A stretch of 64,000 nucleotides of DNA. Source: Aquimarina rhabdastrellae. Lineage in GTDB: Bacteria > Bacteroidota > Bacteroidia > Flavobacteriales > Flavobacteriaceae. Location of the stretch: NCBI GenBank assembly GCA_947387485.1, contig CANDNT010000013.1:1-64000 (forward strand). The letters run 5' to 3'. A program made the position numbers and the translations under genes. The notes beneath the pieces are model-generated. The model searched no databases and had not been told where the DNA came from. It worked only from the letters and a program-made list of their open reading frames with translations. Within the stretch, counting starts at the first letter, position 1. Each line of letters starts with the position of its first letter. Positions 26,605-35,970 of the stretch are shown piece after piece.

Positions 26605-26858
26605 TAAGTAGGATTAGATATATTATACTTTTGCCTAAACTCTGCCATAACTTCTTTGTGAGAACGAACATTTCCCATTTGAGCTTGAGCTCTGCTCTCC
26701 AAAAGTATTTCTTGAATTTCAGAAGGAGATTCTGTAAAAAAATCACCTTCTTGCTTCTCGTAGTAACTTTTATGTAGCGCATTAACCATACGTAAAAAAC
26801 GTTCGTCAGAGGAGTTAATGATGTCAATTAGTTTATTTCTCAAGTCTAATGTTCCCAT
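26604..26858 (-). CDS. Antitoxin of the RelE/ParE module
   Basis: An 84-residue, mostly helical protein (LRNKLIDIINSSDERFLRMVNALHK in pieces) with a flexible C-terminal tail (VRSHKEVMAEFRQKYN) that should wrap the toxin. It comes first in the pair and overlaps the toxin start by one base, the usual antitoxin-toxin order. No clear DNA-binding domain is seen, unlike many antitoxins. The promoter box lies 22 bases upstream. Confidence 0.82.
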   Translation of the reverse strand: MGTLDLRNKLIDIINSSDERFLRMVNALHKSYYEKQEGDFFTESPSEIQEILLESRAQAQMGNVRSHKEVMAEFRQKYNISNPT

Positions 26859-26879
26859 AGTATTTGCGAATTACATAAA

Positions 26880-26887
26880 CAAAGATA
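26880..26887 (-). promoter_or_regulatory. -7 box of the toxin-antitoxin promoter
   Basis: TATCTTTG on the minus strand fits the flavobacterial TAnnTTTG box and lies 22 bases before the antitoxin ATG. No clear inverted repeat surrounds it. The rest of the gap to 27102 has no gene I can support. Confidence 0.5.
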
Positions 26888-27102
26888 CGAAAAACAGAGG
26901 AGTGCATAAGAAATTGAAGTAAACCTGAAAATAAACTTAAAAACCTTCTAAGTCAAAATGTGCCAAATATGTAGATTTAGAAGGAAGAAGGTTCTTTGAA
27001 AATAGGTTTTTAAAAAAGGATGAAAAAGCTCAAAAAAATGGCTGTAGCTACTATATCTTTCTATTTAATACAAGAACTGCTCTCTTTTTGATATTATCAC
27101 CA

Positions 27103-28077
27103 TTACGGAATTAATAATACTTTACTCGAACTTTTACCGCTCTCTAAGAAATCGTGTGCTTTTTTACCTTCTTCTAATTTAAATTGAACTGGTGTTTTTA
27201 TTTTCACTTTTCCTTCTGCTATCCAATCAAAAAGTCGTTGTGCTCTTGTCCTTCTTTCTTCTTTCGAAGTTAGATAACTCCATAAATCTCCTCCAGTTAA
27301 TGTTTTACTTGTATCCATTAACATTCTAGGATCTACATGAACAGGATCTCCTCCGCTCATTCCATAAAATACTACATGACCTCTTTCTTTGGTTACTTCA
27401 AAACTATCCATCAAAGTACTACCTACACTGTCATATACAATATCTACACCTCTTTGTTGTGTTATCTCTAGAACTTTTTCTTTCCAATTATCATCTAATA
27501 AAACAGCATAATCTGCTTTACAACCTTTTATTGTTTCTAATTTGGAGTTATTTCTTGTTAATCCTATAACTATTGCTCCTTTTGCTTTACATATTTGGGT
27601 TAAGATTTGTCCTACTCCACCAGATGCTGCATGAATTAAAACCACTTCTCCTGCTTTGACCTTATGACTATCTTCTGCCAAATATTGTGCTGTCAATCCT
27701 TGTAATAAAACCGAAGCTCCTAATGTAAAATCTGTATGCTCAGGAATAGGTATTGCATGTGTTTCTGGTACAACAACATATGCAGCATTAGCATAAGGTA
27801 CGTCTGCAAATGCTATCCTTTCTCCTATTTGAATATTCTTAGTTTTAGATTCAACCACTACACCAGAACCTTCGTAACCGGCTATAAATGGTGGTTCTCC
27901 TTTTAAATGATAATTCCCTTTACGTCTGTAAATATCGGCATAGTTTAATCCTATTGCTTCCATTTTTAATAATACCTCACCTTCTTTTATATCAGGTTTA
28001 GGTAAATCTCCATATACTAAAACATCTGAGTTACCAAACTCAGAGAACATCAGTGCTTTCATTTTCTCTTTACTCAT
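27103..28077 (-). CDS. Quinone oxidoreductase-like MDR protein
   Basis: A 324-residue medium-chain dehydrogenase/reductase of the zeta-crystallin/quinone oxidoreductase type. The GroES-like domain holds GLNYADIYRRKGNY and GYEGSGVV, and the NADPH Rossmann motif is HAASGGVGQILTQICKAKGA. No zinc-ligand set is present, as expected for this subgroup. It probably reduces quinones or enones with NADPH. Single gene; the terminator of guaB lies just upstream. Confidence 0.9.
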   Translation of the reverse strand: MSKEKMKALMFSEFGNSDVLVYGDLPKPDIKEGEVLLKMEAIGLNYADIYRRKGNYHLKGEPPFIAGYEGSGVVVESKTKNIQIGERIAFADVPYANAAYVVVPETHAIPIPEHTDFTLGASVLLQGLTAQYLAEDSHKVKAGEVVLIHAASGGVGQILTQICKAKGAIVIGLTRNNSKLETIKGCKADYAVLLDDNWKEKVLEITQQRGVDIVYDSVGSTLMDSFEVTKERGHVVFYGMSGGDPVHVDPRMLMDTSKTLTGGDLWSYLTSKEERRTRAQRLFDWIAEGKVKIKTPVQFKLEEGKKAHDFLESGKSSSKVLLIP

Positions 28078-28099
28078 AATTCAATGCTATTCATAAAAA

Positions 28100-28134
28100 A
28101 ATAAAGGATGTTGAAAGCTACAACATCCTTTATT
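28100..28134 (-). terminator. Terminator of guaB
   Basis: The 14-bp perfect stem AATAAAGGATGTTG / CAACATCCTTTATT with a 7-base loop. It begins 22 bases beyond the guaB stop on the minus strand, between guaB and the oxidoreductase gene. Confidence 0.88.
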
Positions 28135-28155
28135 TATAACTTATTAATCTTCTTT

Positions 28156-29667
<1,512 letters not shown>

Positions 29668-29747
29668 TTACATTAACCTTAAGTAGTTTATTGACATTTT
29701 TGGAGTAAAATGACCTTTTTAGTATCATTTAACAATTTGATAACGTT

Positions 29748-30254
29748 TTATGTAGTCATTGGTATTGATGTTCTTTTCTTTAACAAAGCATATATAGCTA
29801 CAATAATAGAAATAAGCTGCATCGTCATAAAAAAGTGTTGTTCTTTTTGATATGCAAATACAGCCATAAATGCATGTGATATTCCCATTATAATCCATCC
29901 TAATTTCCATCGATGCACTGCAAGCGAATGAATTGCTAATATAAAACCAATAGACACTATAAATTCTAATATGTGAACCTCATCCATAGTAAACAGCATT
30001 CCTAACATGGTAAGAATCATTATTGCATAAATAAAAATATTATTCTTTTGAGATGCTTTATGGTTTTTTAATCCATATAACATCAATGCAAAAAAACCTG
30101 CTTCTAGTATTAATAATAAATATACTTTAATGGAGATAAAATAAAGCATAGCAGTAGCCGAAGCTAATGCCCCAATAATCCATCCTGTACGTTTTTCTAT
30201 ACTTAGAAAAATTTTATTAGTGAAATACAATAAGGAAACTATAATCTCTAACAT
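29748..30254 (-). CDS. Multi-pass membrane protein, possibly PnuC-like
   Basis: 168 residues with about six or seven membrane segments and almost no soluble part. The lines GWIIGALASATAMLYF and ILEAGFFALMLYGLKNH, plus the Ser/Ala-rich final helices, resemble the PnuC fold for nicotinamide riboside transporters, but the diagnostic tryptophan/asparagine substrate residues are not all seen. Treat the transport role as a guess. An in-frame TTG at 30257 precedes ATG by one codon; ATG is chosen. It is a monocistronic gene convergent with nothing nearby. Confidence 0.6.
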   Translation of the reverse strand: MLEIIVSLLYFTNKIFLSIEKRTGWIIGALASATAMLYFISIKVYLLLILEAGFFALMLYGLKNHKASQKNNIFIYAIMILTMLGMLFTMDEVHILEFIVSIGFILAIHSLAVHRWKLGWIIMGISHAFMAVFAYQKEQHFFMTMQLISIIVAIYALLKKRTSIPMTT

Positions 30255-30465
30255 CAATAATTCTCACTTGATTTTATAAGGTGTCAAATATAATTTTTAA
30301 TCTCAATTTACTATTCATTCTTTATTGTTTTAAGCTTTTTTTATGCTTCAGTCATTCTTTTATATTCAATTTTAAACATCCAATATTTAGTATTTTTAAA
30401 AAAAGTTATAGTTGTTTGTCCAAATTTCTCAAACACAAACGTCATATCATTATAAAAACGATATT

Positions 30466-30903
30466 ATGACTTATACCATAAAACACCTTTTTCATATAGA
30501 TACCTCAAAAACGTATGTTTATAAAGCACTCACTACTCTTGAGGGCTTATCTAGTTGGTGGACTGTAGAGACAAACGGTAATCCTTCTCTTGTTGATAAT
30601 ACAGTTTCTTTCAATTTTGGGACTATACAGGGGCCTACTATGAAAATAGTAGAACTCATTCCTGATCAAAAAGTTACTTGGGAATGTATTGAAAGTGCTC
30701 ATGGTTGGGTAGGACATAAACTTACTTTTTTACTTGATGAAAATGATGATAAAATACGCTTGCGTTTCACTCACGAAGGTTGGGATACTCAAGATGATTT
30801 TTATGCTATTTGTAATTTTTCATGGGGTCGTTATATGGAAAGTTTACGTCAACACTGCCAATATGATTTAGGTGCGCCTTATGGAAGTAAAAATTATAAA
30901 TAA
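30466..30903 (+). CDS. AHSA1/SRPBCC-domain protein
   Basis: 146 residues from ATG at 30466; an upstream in-frame TTG extension has no protein-like character. The activator-of-Hsp90-like SRPBCC fold shows in FHIDTSKTYVYKALTTLEGLSSWW, TWECIESAHGWVGHK and the closing FSWGRYMESLRQH. It binds an unknown hydrophobic ligand. It is followed 29 bases later by a YciI gene and an ECF sigma gene; SRPBCC and DGPF genes commonly accompany such sigma factors. Confidence 0.82.
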   Translation: MTYTIKHLFHIDTSKTYVYKALTTLEGLSSWWTVETNGNPSLVDNTVSFNFGTIQGPTMKIVELIPDQKVTWECIESAHGWVGHKLTFLLDENDDKIRLRFTHEGWDTQDDFYAICNFSWGRYMESLRQHCQYDLGAPYGSKNYK

Positions 30904-30931
30904 CTTTAATAACAATAATACCTTTTAACTC

Positions 30932-31276
30932 ATGAAACAATATATGTATATTATTAGAGGTGGTGAAGAAATGGAAAACAATGCCTCTCCTGAAGAAATG
31001 CAAGAACACATGGAAAAGTGGCAAGAATGGATGGGTGATTTGGCTCAAAAAGATCAATTAATTGGTGGTGAACCTTTAATGAATGAAGCTAGGTCACTTA
31101 CTCAAAAAGGACAACATATCACTGATAGACCTCTAGCCGAAGGAAAAGAATTAGTAGGTGGTTATATCATTGTAAAAGCTAATTCTCTTGATGAAGCTAC
31201 AGCTTTAGCCAAAGGTTGTCCTGGTTTTGAACATGATTGTACTATAGAAGTACGTGAAATTAGATTAATGGATTAA
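30932..31276 (+). CDS. YciI/DGPF-domain protein
   Basis: A 114-residue ferredoxin-like YCII protein (YIIRGGEEMENNASPEEMQEHMEKW, in pieces; GGYIIVKANSLDEATALAKGCP). DGPF/YCII proteins are the known companions of ECF42-type sigma factors, and the sigma gene starts 5 bases downstream. No enzyme activity has been shown for this group that I can vouch for. It is cytosolic. Confidence 0.88.
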   Translation: MKQYMYIIRGGEEMENNASPEEMQEHMEKWQEWMGDLAQKDQLIGGEPLMNEARSLTQKGQHITDRPLAEGKELVGGYIIVKANSLDEATALAKGCPGFEHDCTIEVREIRLMD

Positions 31277-31281
31277 TATCA

Positions 31282-32559
31282 TTGAATAATCATCATCTTA
31301 TACAGGATACTTTAAATCATCTTTTCAGACAAGAATCTGGAAAGATGATTGCTGTTTTGATTAAAATTTTTGGAACAGCACATATTACCATAGCAGAAGA
31401 TGTACTTCAAGATACTTTAATAAGTGCTCTTGAAACATGGAAGTTTAAAGGGATTCCTGATAATCCCAAAGCTTGGCTTTATCGCGTAGCTCGTAATAAA
31501 GCTATAGATATCATTAGAAAAAATAAACACACTCAACACATTGATTTTTCTGATACTAATAGTAATCGCGTTTTATTAACATCTGAATATACCTTGACTA
31601 CTACTATGGATACCTATTGGGAAGATCAACACATCAATGACGATTTTTTGGCTATGATGTTTGCTTGTTGTCATCCTAAAATCAATCAAGAACATCAAAT
31701 TACTTTTATTCTTAAAACTTTATGCGGTTTTAGTACCAAAGAAATTGCGCGTGCTTTTCTGACTTCTCAAGATACCATTTCTAAGAGAATTTACCGTACC
31801 AAAGAGTTTTTTAGAACTCAAAAAATTAAACCTAAAATACCCGAAAAGCATCAACTACAATCTCACCTTGACACAATTTTATATACCATTTATTTATTGT
31901 TTAATGAAGGATATAACGCCACTCATACAGACGAATTAATTAGAAAAGACGTTGTCGATCAAGCATTATATTTATGTCATTGTTTGGTACAACACAAACA
32001 AACACAATTACCTCAAGTTTATGCTTTAATGGCACTCATGTGTTTTCATACTGCTAGATTAGAAAGCAGAATTTCTATTCATGGTAATCTTATTTTACTC
32101 AAAGATCAACAACGAGAAAAATGGGATCAAGAATTAATCGCTACAGCTAATTATTATCTCAATAAAGCTGCTTTTGGGAGTCACCTAAGCTCATATCATC
32201 TTGAAGCAGCCATCGCTTATCAACATTGTATAGCAAAATCTTATCAAGAAACTAATTGGGCTATGATTCTTACATATTATGATTTATTGTATCAGCAACA
32301 ACAGGATCCTATTATTTTTTTAAATCGCTGTTTGGTTATTTTAGAATTGCAAGGTCCTTTAATAGCGTTAAAAACCGTACAAAAATTATCTTCTTCAAAG
32401 CAAATAAAAGCTTATTATCTATATCATGCTATTCTAGGTGAAATCTACCATCGATTACAACAACAAGCCAAAGCTTCAACGGCTTATCAAAAAGCATTAA
32501 GCTTAACACAATCAAAAATTGAAAAAGCATTTCTTAAAGAGAAAATCGAAAAACTTTAA
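31282..32559 (+). CDS. ECF42-type sigma factor with TPR-like extension
   Basis: 425 residues, far longer than a usual ECF sigma factor. Sigma region 2 lies at about 10-85 (DVLQDTLISALETWKFKG) and region 4 at 125-180 (TKEIARAFLTSQDTISKRIYRTK). The remaining 230 residues are helical and TPR-like (DUF6596 region: LFNEGYNATHTDELIRKD). This build with a neighbouring DGPF gene matches ECF42, whose extension is needed for activity and replaces an anti-sigma factor. Start is TTG at 31284 region (31282), since the next ATG would cut into region 2. The operon includes the YciI and SRPBCC genes. Confidence 0.88.
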   Translation: MNNHHLIQDTLNHLFRQESGKMIAVLIKIFGTAHITIAEDVLQDTLISALETWKFKGIPDNPKAWLYRVARNKAIDIIRKNKHTQHIDFSDTNSNRVLLTSEYTLTTTMDTYWEDQHINDDFLAMMFACCHPKINQEHQITFILKTLCGFSTKEIARAFLTSQDTISKRIYRTKEFFRTQKIKPKIPEKHQLQSHLDTILYTIYLLFNEGYNATHTDELIRKDVVDQALYLCHCLVQHKQTQLPQVYALMALMCFHTARLESRISIHGNLILLKDQQREKWDQELIATANYYLNKAAFGSHLSSYHLEAAIAYQHCIAKSYQETNWAMILTYYDLLYQQQQDPIIFLNRCLVILELQGPLIALKTVQKLSSSKQIKAYYLYHAILGEIYHRLQQQAKASTAYQKALSLTQSKIEKAFLKEKIEKL

Positions 32560-32636
32560 TTTATAAATGTCATTCTATTATTTAAATCTAAAAGCATTCT
32601 ATTATCTTTGCTTAATAATATAAATTCAATCAAAAA

Positions 32637-33842
32637 ATGAAGAATATACTTTTTTCTCTAGGCATTTTCATGCTTAGCTTTACTAGCATTGCTCAATCAT
32701 TATCAGAAAAACAAATGCAAAATGCAAGAGCTACAGGATATGCTATTGTAGCTGCAAAAAATCCCAATGTAAATTTTTCTATCTATATGATTAAATGGGA
32801 TGGTGTTAATTCCTTAGAAGAGAACGCTCAAACTCAAATTAATGTTAATTGGCATGCTCAAGCAGTAATTAAAGGTAATTACTTTAGTCAAGCTTTTGAT
32901 GGAGCAGATTTCACCAAATATAGCTCTGTATTAGTAAGCCAAGAATCTTTTGATTTACATAAAAATACTGGAACTGAATGGTGGATTGTTTGTAGTACAC
33001 TTCCTCCTTTTAGTGAAGATGCTTATTTCAAAAATAATGTAGGTATTGGAACTAAATCTCTAAATCATAAATTAGCTATTTCAGATAATGATCCAGAAGT
33101 ATTAATACAAGATAATGAAAGTACTACACACTCTGCTTCTATAAAACTAGCTACTTCTAGTGGAAATTGGAAACTCTCTAACCAAGGTGACTTCCATTTA
33201 GAAACAGATAAAAAATTATTAACAGTTAATCGAACAGGTTTTGTTGGAATAGGTACAGAAAATCCTATAACTAGATTGCATATCTATGGAAAAAATCCAA
33301 CAACTAATAATGAGTATAATACTTTTTTTGATAGCAATTCTTTAAATTTTTCAACCCCTTCAAATGGTGATTCCTTCATTAATAAAAAAGATCATGGCGC
33401 TATTCGTTTTAGATTTGGCCCCGATTACACAACTAGAGTAACTATTAATAACATTGGAATAGGTATAGGAGTTAATAATACTCAAGGATATAAACTAGCA
33501 GTAGCTGGTAAAGCTGTTGTTGAAGAAATAAAAGTTGCACTACAATCAAATTGGCCCGATTACGTTTTTAATAAAGATTATAAGCTTTCCACTCTTAAAG
33601 AAGTAGAAAATCACATTAAATTAAATGGTCACCTAAAAGGTATTCCTAAAGCTAAAGAAGTTGAAAAAAATGGTATTTATCTAGGCCAAATGGATGCTAA
33701 GTTATTACAAAAAATAGAAGAATTAACTTTATATACTATTCAGCAACAAAAAGAAATCGATAAAATAAAAACCGAGAATTTACAATTAAAATCCTTAGTT
33801 GAGAGACTATCCAAATTAGAAAAAATTTTAGAAACGAAATAA
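32637..33842 (+). CDS. Secreted protein with tail-fibre-like C-terminus
   Basis: 401 residues with a signal peptide (ending SIAQ) and a beta-rich middle containing repeated VGIGTE/NVGIGTKS phrases like phage tail fibre or S74-associated proteins. The C-terminal 120 residues contain GYKLAVAGKAVVEEIKV, a conserved DYVF...YKLSTLKEVENHI block, and a coiled coil to the end. Such proteins are common at flavobacterial cell surfaces. The S74 autoprotease core is not recognisable, so cleavage is not predicted. Single gene with a good terminator. Confidence 0.8.
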   Translation: MKNILFSLGIFMLSFTSIAQSLSEKQMQNARATGYAIVAAKNPNVNFSIYMIKWDGVNSLEENAQTQINVNWHAQAVIKGNYFSQAFDGADFTKYSSVLVSQESFDLHKNTGTEWWIVCSTLPPFSEDAYFKNNVGIGTKSLNHKLAISDNDPEVLIQDNESTTHSASIKLATSSGNWKLSNQGDFHLETDKKLLTVNRTGFVGIGTENPITRLHIYGKNPTTNNEYNTFFDSNSLNFSTPSNGDSFINKKDHGAIRFRFGPDYTTRVTINNIGIGIGVNNTQGYKLAVAGKAVVEEIKVALQSNWPDYVFNKDYKLSTLKEVENHIKLNGHLKGIPKAKEVEKNGIYLGQMDAKLLQKIEELTLYTIQQQKEIDKIKTENLQLKSLVERLSKLEKILETK

Positions 33843-33847
33843 TACAG

Positions 33848-33880
33848 AAAAGAGCTATTAGATAAATAGCTCTTTTTTAA
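33848..33880 (+). terminator. Terminator of the tail-fibre-like gene
   Basis: The 12-bp stem AAAAGAGCTATT / AATAGCTCTTTT with a five-base loop, followed by T-rich sequence. It starts 6 bases after the stop codon. Confidence 0.9.
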
Positions 33881-34182
33881 TATTTAAAAGTCATAATTCA
33901 AAACTCGAAATAGCTTACCAAATAGTATTCCTTCTTTCTATTTTTACATAGCTATTGCAACTTTTACTTGAATATCCCGTTATTATCTTAAATTCTTATT
34001 AATAAAATACAAGTGAGTCCATTTTATCATTACGATCTAATGAAATATTGGTCTGCATTATCTATATTTTAGTTAAATGACAATTGAGTAGATCCTATAT
34101 GTGCTCATCAGAAATAAGTGTTATAAAATCCTGAGTCATTTAATAAAGAGATCGTTTAGTAATTAAACGATCTCTTATTTTT
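33881..34182 (+). other. Gene-free stretch ending in an orphan terminator
   Basis: No ORF of protein-like quality lies in these 300 bases, yet they end in a strong hairpin: AAGAGATCGTTTA (34146-34158) / TAAACGATCTCTT (34164-34176), followed by TATTTTTTA. A terminator without an upstream gene suggests either a small RNA of up to about 200 bases or a leftover from a lost gene. A weak promoter-like TATTTTTA lies near 33939. I cannot decide between these options. Confidence 0.4.
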
Positions 34183-34251
34183 TATATAACCACCTCATTC
34201 TATACTAATTACAAAATCCCATAAATCAATTTTCTTTTTTCTACATTTCTT

Positions 34252-34334
34252 TTATTTAAAATTAATCTAAATAAAATTTGTTTTATCCTTCTTCACTTCT
34301 ATATTTGCACTTTATTTAGATTTAGTCTACATAA
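34252..34334 (+). promoter_or_regulatory. Haem-operon promoter flanked by two metalloregulator-like boxes
   Basis: Box A (34252-34274) has arms TTATTTAAA and TCTAAATAA around ATTAA; box B (34312-34334) has arms TTATTTAGA and TCTACATAA around TTTAG. Each has 8 of 9 positions symmetrical. Between them lies a full flavobacterial promoter: TTG at 34278-34280, a 19-base gap, then TATATTTG at 34300-34307. Box A touches the -33 side and box B covers the start of transcription. This layout is that of a strongly repressed, iron-regulated promoter. Whether the binder is Fur or a DtxR-type protein is not visible. Confidence 0.72.
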
Positions 34335-34344
34335 ACAAAACATC

Positions 34345-35028
34345 ATGTGGATATTTGTATTATTTTTCTTTAGCATAACGTTTTGCTATACTGTTCTTAA
34401 TCTTTCTTTGGTTACCTCAAAAAAAGTATATGGTATTGCTTTAGCCATAACATTATTAATTCCTTTCAGTCTATATCAACTTTCGGCTCAACAAACTAAT
34501 CAAACATTAGAATGGATTAGCAATCAGCCTAATTTAGTTTCAGGCATTGCTATGCTTCAAGTATTTGAAAGTTTTTTAATGCTTTTCTTTACTGTGATTC
34601 AATTAAAAGCGCATTATACCACAAAACCAAAAGTTTGGACTACATGGATAGCAAATATTCCTTCAGGTATATTCTTAATAGGAATTTTCTTTTTACAAAC
34701 TTATTTATTCTTAGCTATAGATAATATCAACTATATCATATTAGCTTTTTCATTAGCTATTGGTATAGGTATACTCCTCTTTTTATCTAGTTTTTTTATC
34801 AAAAAACTGTTTAAAGACTGGGGAATTAGAGCAGAAATCAAAGCTTTAATTGCAGTTTTTCAACTCCTAGCGGCTATGTTTCTTCCGCTTATTGCCAAAG
34901 GGCACAAAGTAACTTTTACTCAAATTACAATAGAATTAACCCCCATCCTATTTACAGTCATAGTGATTTCTGCTTTGGCTGGTATAGGTTATCTAATATA
35001 TAAACGTAAAAACAATTCGATTTTATGA
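34345..35028 (+). CDS. Multi-pass membrane protein of the haem operon (HmuT-position)
   Basis: 227 residues with about seven membrane segments and no soluble domain. I recognise no family motif. It is the first gene of the operon behind the metal-regulated promoter, and its TGA overlaps the next ATG (ATGA). In hmuYRSTUV loci of Bacteroidota a membrane protein accompanies the ExbB/MotA-like and DUF2149 proteins, and position suggests that this is the matching subunit. The likely role is part of an inner-membrane complex that works with the CobN-like protein. Confidence 0.72.
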   Translation: MWIFVLFFFSITFCYTVLNLSLVTSKKVYGIALAITLLIPFSLYQLSAQQTNQTLEWISNQPNLVSGIAMLQVFESFLMLFFTVIQLKAHYTTKPKVWTTWIANIPSGIFLIGIFFLQTYLFLAIDNINYIILAFSLAIGIGILLFLSSFFIKKLFKDWGIRAEIKALIAVFQLLAAMFLPLIAKGHKVTFTQITIELTPILFTVIVISALAGIGYLIYKRKNNSIL

Positions 35029-35624
35029 ATAGTGTAACTAATATTTTATACTGGATTTCTACAGGTTTACTCATTCCTGTAATTGCCCTTTTGTTATTCG
35101 GTTTTATACGATCATTAATGCTTCTAGGAGGTTTTTTTGGAATGTATATCAATCGTTTAAAATACGAAAACAAACAACAAGAATTCATTGCTCAAATAGA
35201 GCATACAGATATCGTTACGGATGTACATCAACAATTAAAAGGTAATAAACTTTTTAACACGCATGTGAAACGTCTTTTGGTTACAAAAGAAGATCATATT
35301 ATAGATCATATCTTATCCGACTTTGAATTGGCTTCAGAAAAAGACTTAAGTAATTCTAAATCTTTGGCAAAACTAGGACCTATGATCGGATTAATGGGAA
35401 CGCTAATTCCTATGGGACCTGCTCTGGTAGGTTTAGCTCAAGGTGATATCGCTTCTATGGCTCAAAACATGCAAGTTGCCTTTTCTACTACAGTAGTAGG
35501 ATTATTTGCTGGGGCTATTGGATATGTTACTCAACTGGTTAAACAACGCTGGTACATTGCCGATCTTAATAAACTTGAATTCATTGCTAAGTGTATTCAA
35601 CACAAAAAACAACAACATGCGTAG
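35025..35624 (+). CDS. MotA/TolQ/ExbB-family proton channel protein (HmuU-like)
   Basis: 199 residues with membrane helices at about 12-35, 115-140 and 155-180. The ExbB/TolQ signature LAKLGPMIGLMGTLIPMGPALVGLAQGD is clear. Such proteins form proton channels that energise a partner; the partner here should be the DUF2149 protein that follows (8-base overlap), which has a single membrane helix like ExbD/TolR. The set probably drives the CobN-like enzyme or haem passage across the envelope. Confidence 0.88.
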   Translation: MNSVTNILYWISTGLLIPVIALLLFGFIRSLMLLGGFFGMYINRLKYENKQQEFIAQIEHTDIVTDVHQQLKGNKLFNTHVKRLLVTKEDHIIDHILSDFELASEKDLSNSKSLAKLGPMIGLMGTLIPMGPALVGLAQGDIASMAQNMQVAFSTTVVGLFAGAIGYVTQLVKQRWYIADLNKLEFIAKCIQHKKQQHA

Positions 35625-35943
35625 AGGTCATTTTTTAAAGTCAGATCACGATGATGATCCCATGTCTGGAATGGCCAATTTGTTTGACCTAGCTATGGTT
35701 TTTGCCGTTGCACTAATGGTAGCATTAGTTACTCGTTTCCAGATGACCGAAATGATAGCCGATGAGGATTTTACGGTAGTAAAAAATCCAGGTAAAGCCA
35801 ATATGGAAATCATTAAGAAAAAAGGAAAAACTATTGAAAAATATAAAGGAACTCAAGGAAAATCTTCTAAAGGTAAAGGTAAAAAAGTAGGTACTGCTTA
35901 TCAACTTGAAAATGGTGAAATCATCTATATCCCAGAAGAATAA
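35617..35943 (+). CDS. DUF2149-family membrane protein (HmuV-like)
   Basis: 109 residues from ATG at 35617; an earlier in-frame start would run deep inside the ExbB-like gene. There is an acidic N-terminus (KSDHDDDPMSGM), one membrane helix (LFDLAMVFAVALMVALV) and a lysine-rich periplasmic part (about 65-100, GKSSKGKGKKVG) ending in YQLENGEIIYIPEE. This is the build of DUF2149, the ExbD-like companion of the preceding channel protein. An aspartate next to the helix could serve proton transfer. Confidence 0.85.
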   Translation: MRRGHFLKSDHDDDPMSGMANLFDLAMVFAVALMVALVTRFQMTEMIADEDFTVVKNPGKANMEIIKKKGKTIEKYKGTQGKSSKGKGKKVGTAYQLENGEIIYIPEE

Positions 35944-35970
35944 TCCTTTGCTCAATTAAATATAGTTCTC

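Noticed and set aside
26582-26827. Alternative frames overlapping the antitoxin gene on both strands
   Set aside because: They lack protein-like composition; the toxin-antitoxin overlap supports only one frame.
35506-35616. Upstream extension of the DUF2149 gene inside the ExbB-like gene
   Set aside because: The extension has no conserved character, and ATG at 35617 gives the normal family length.
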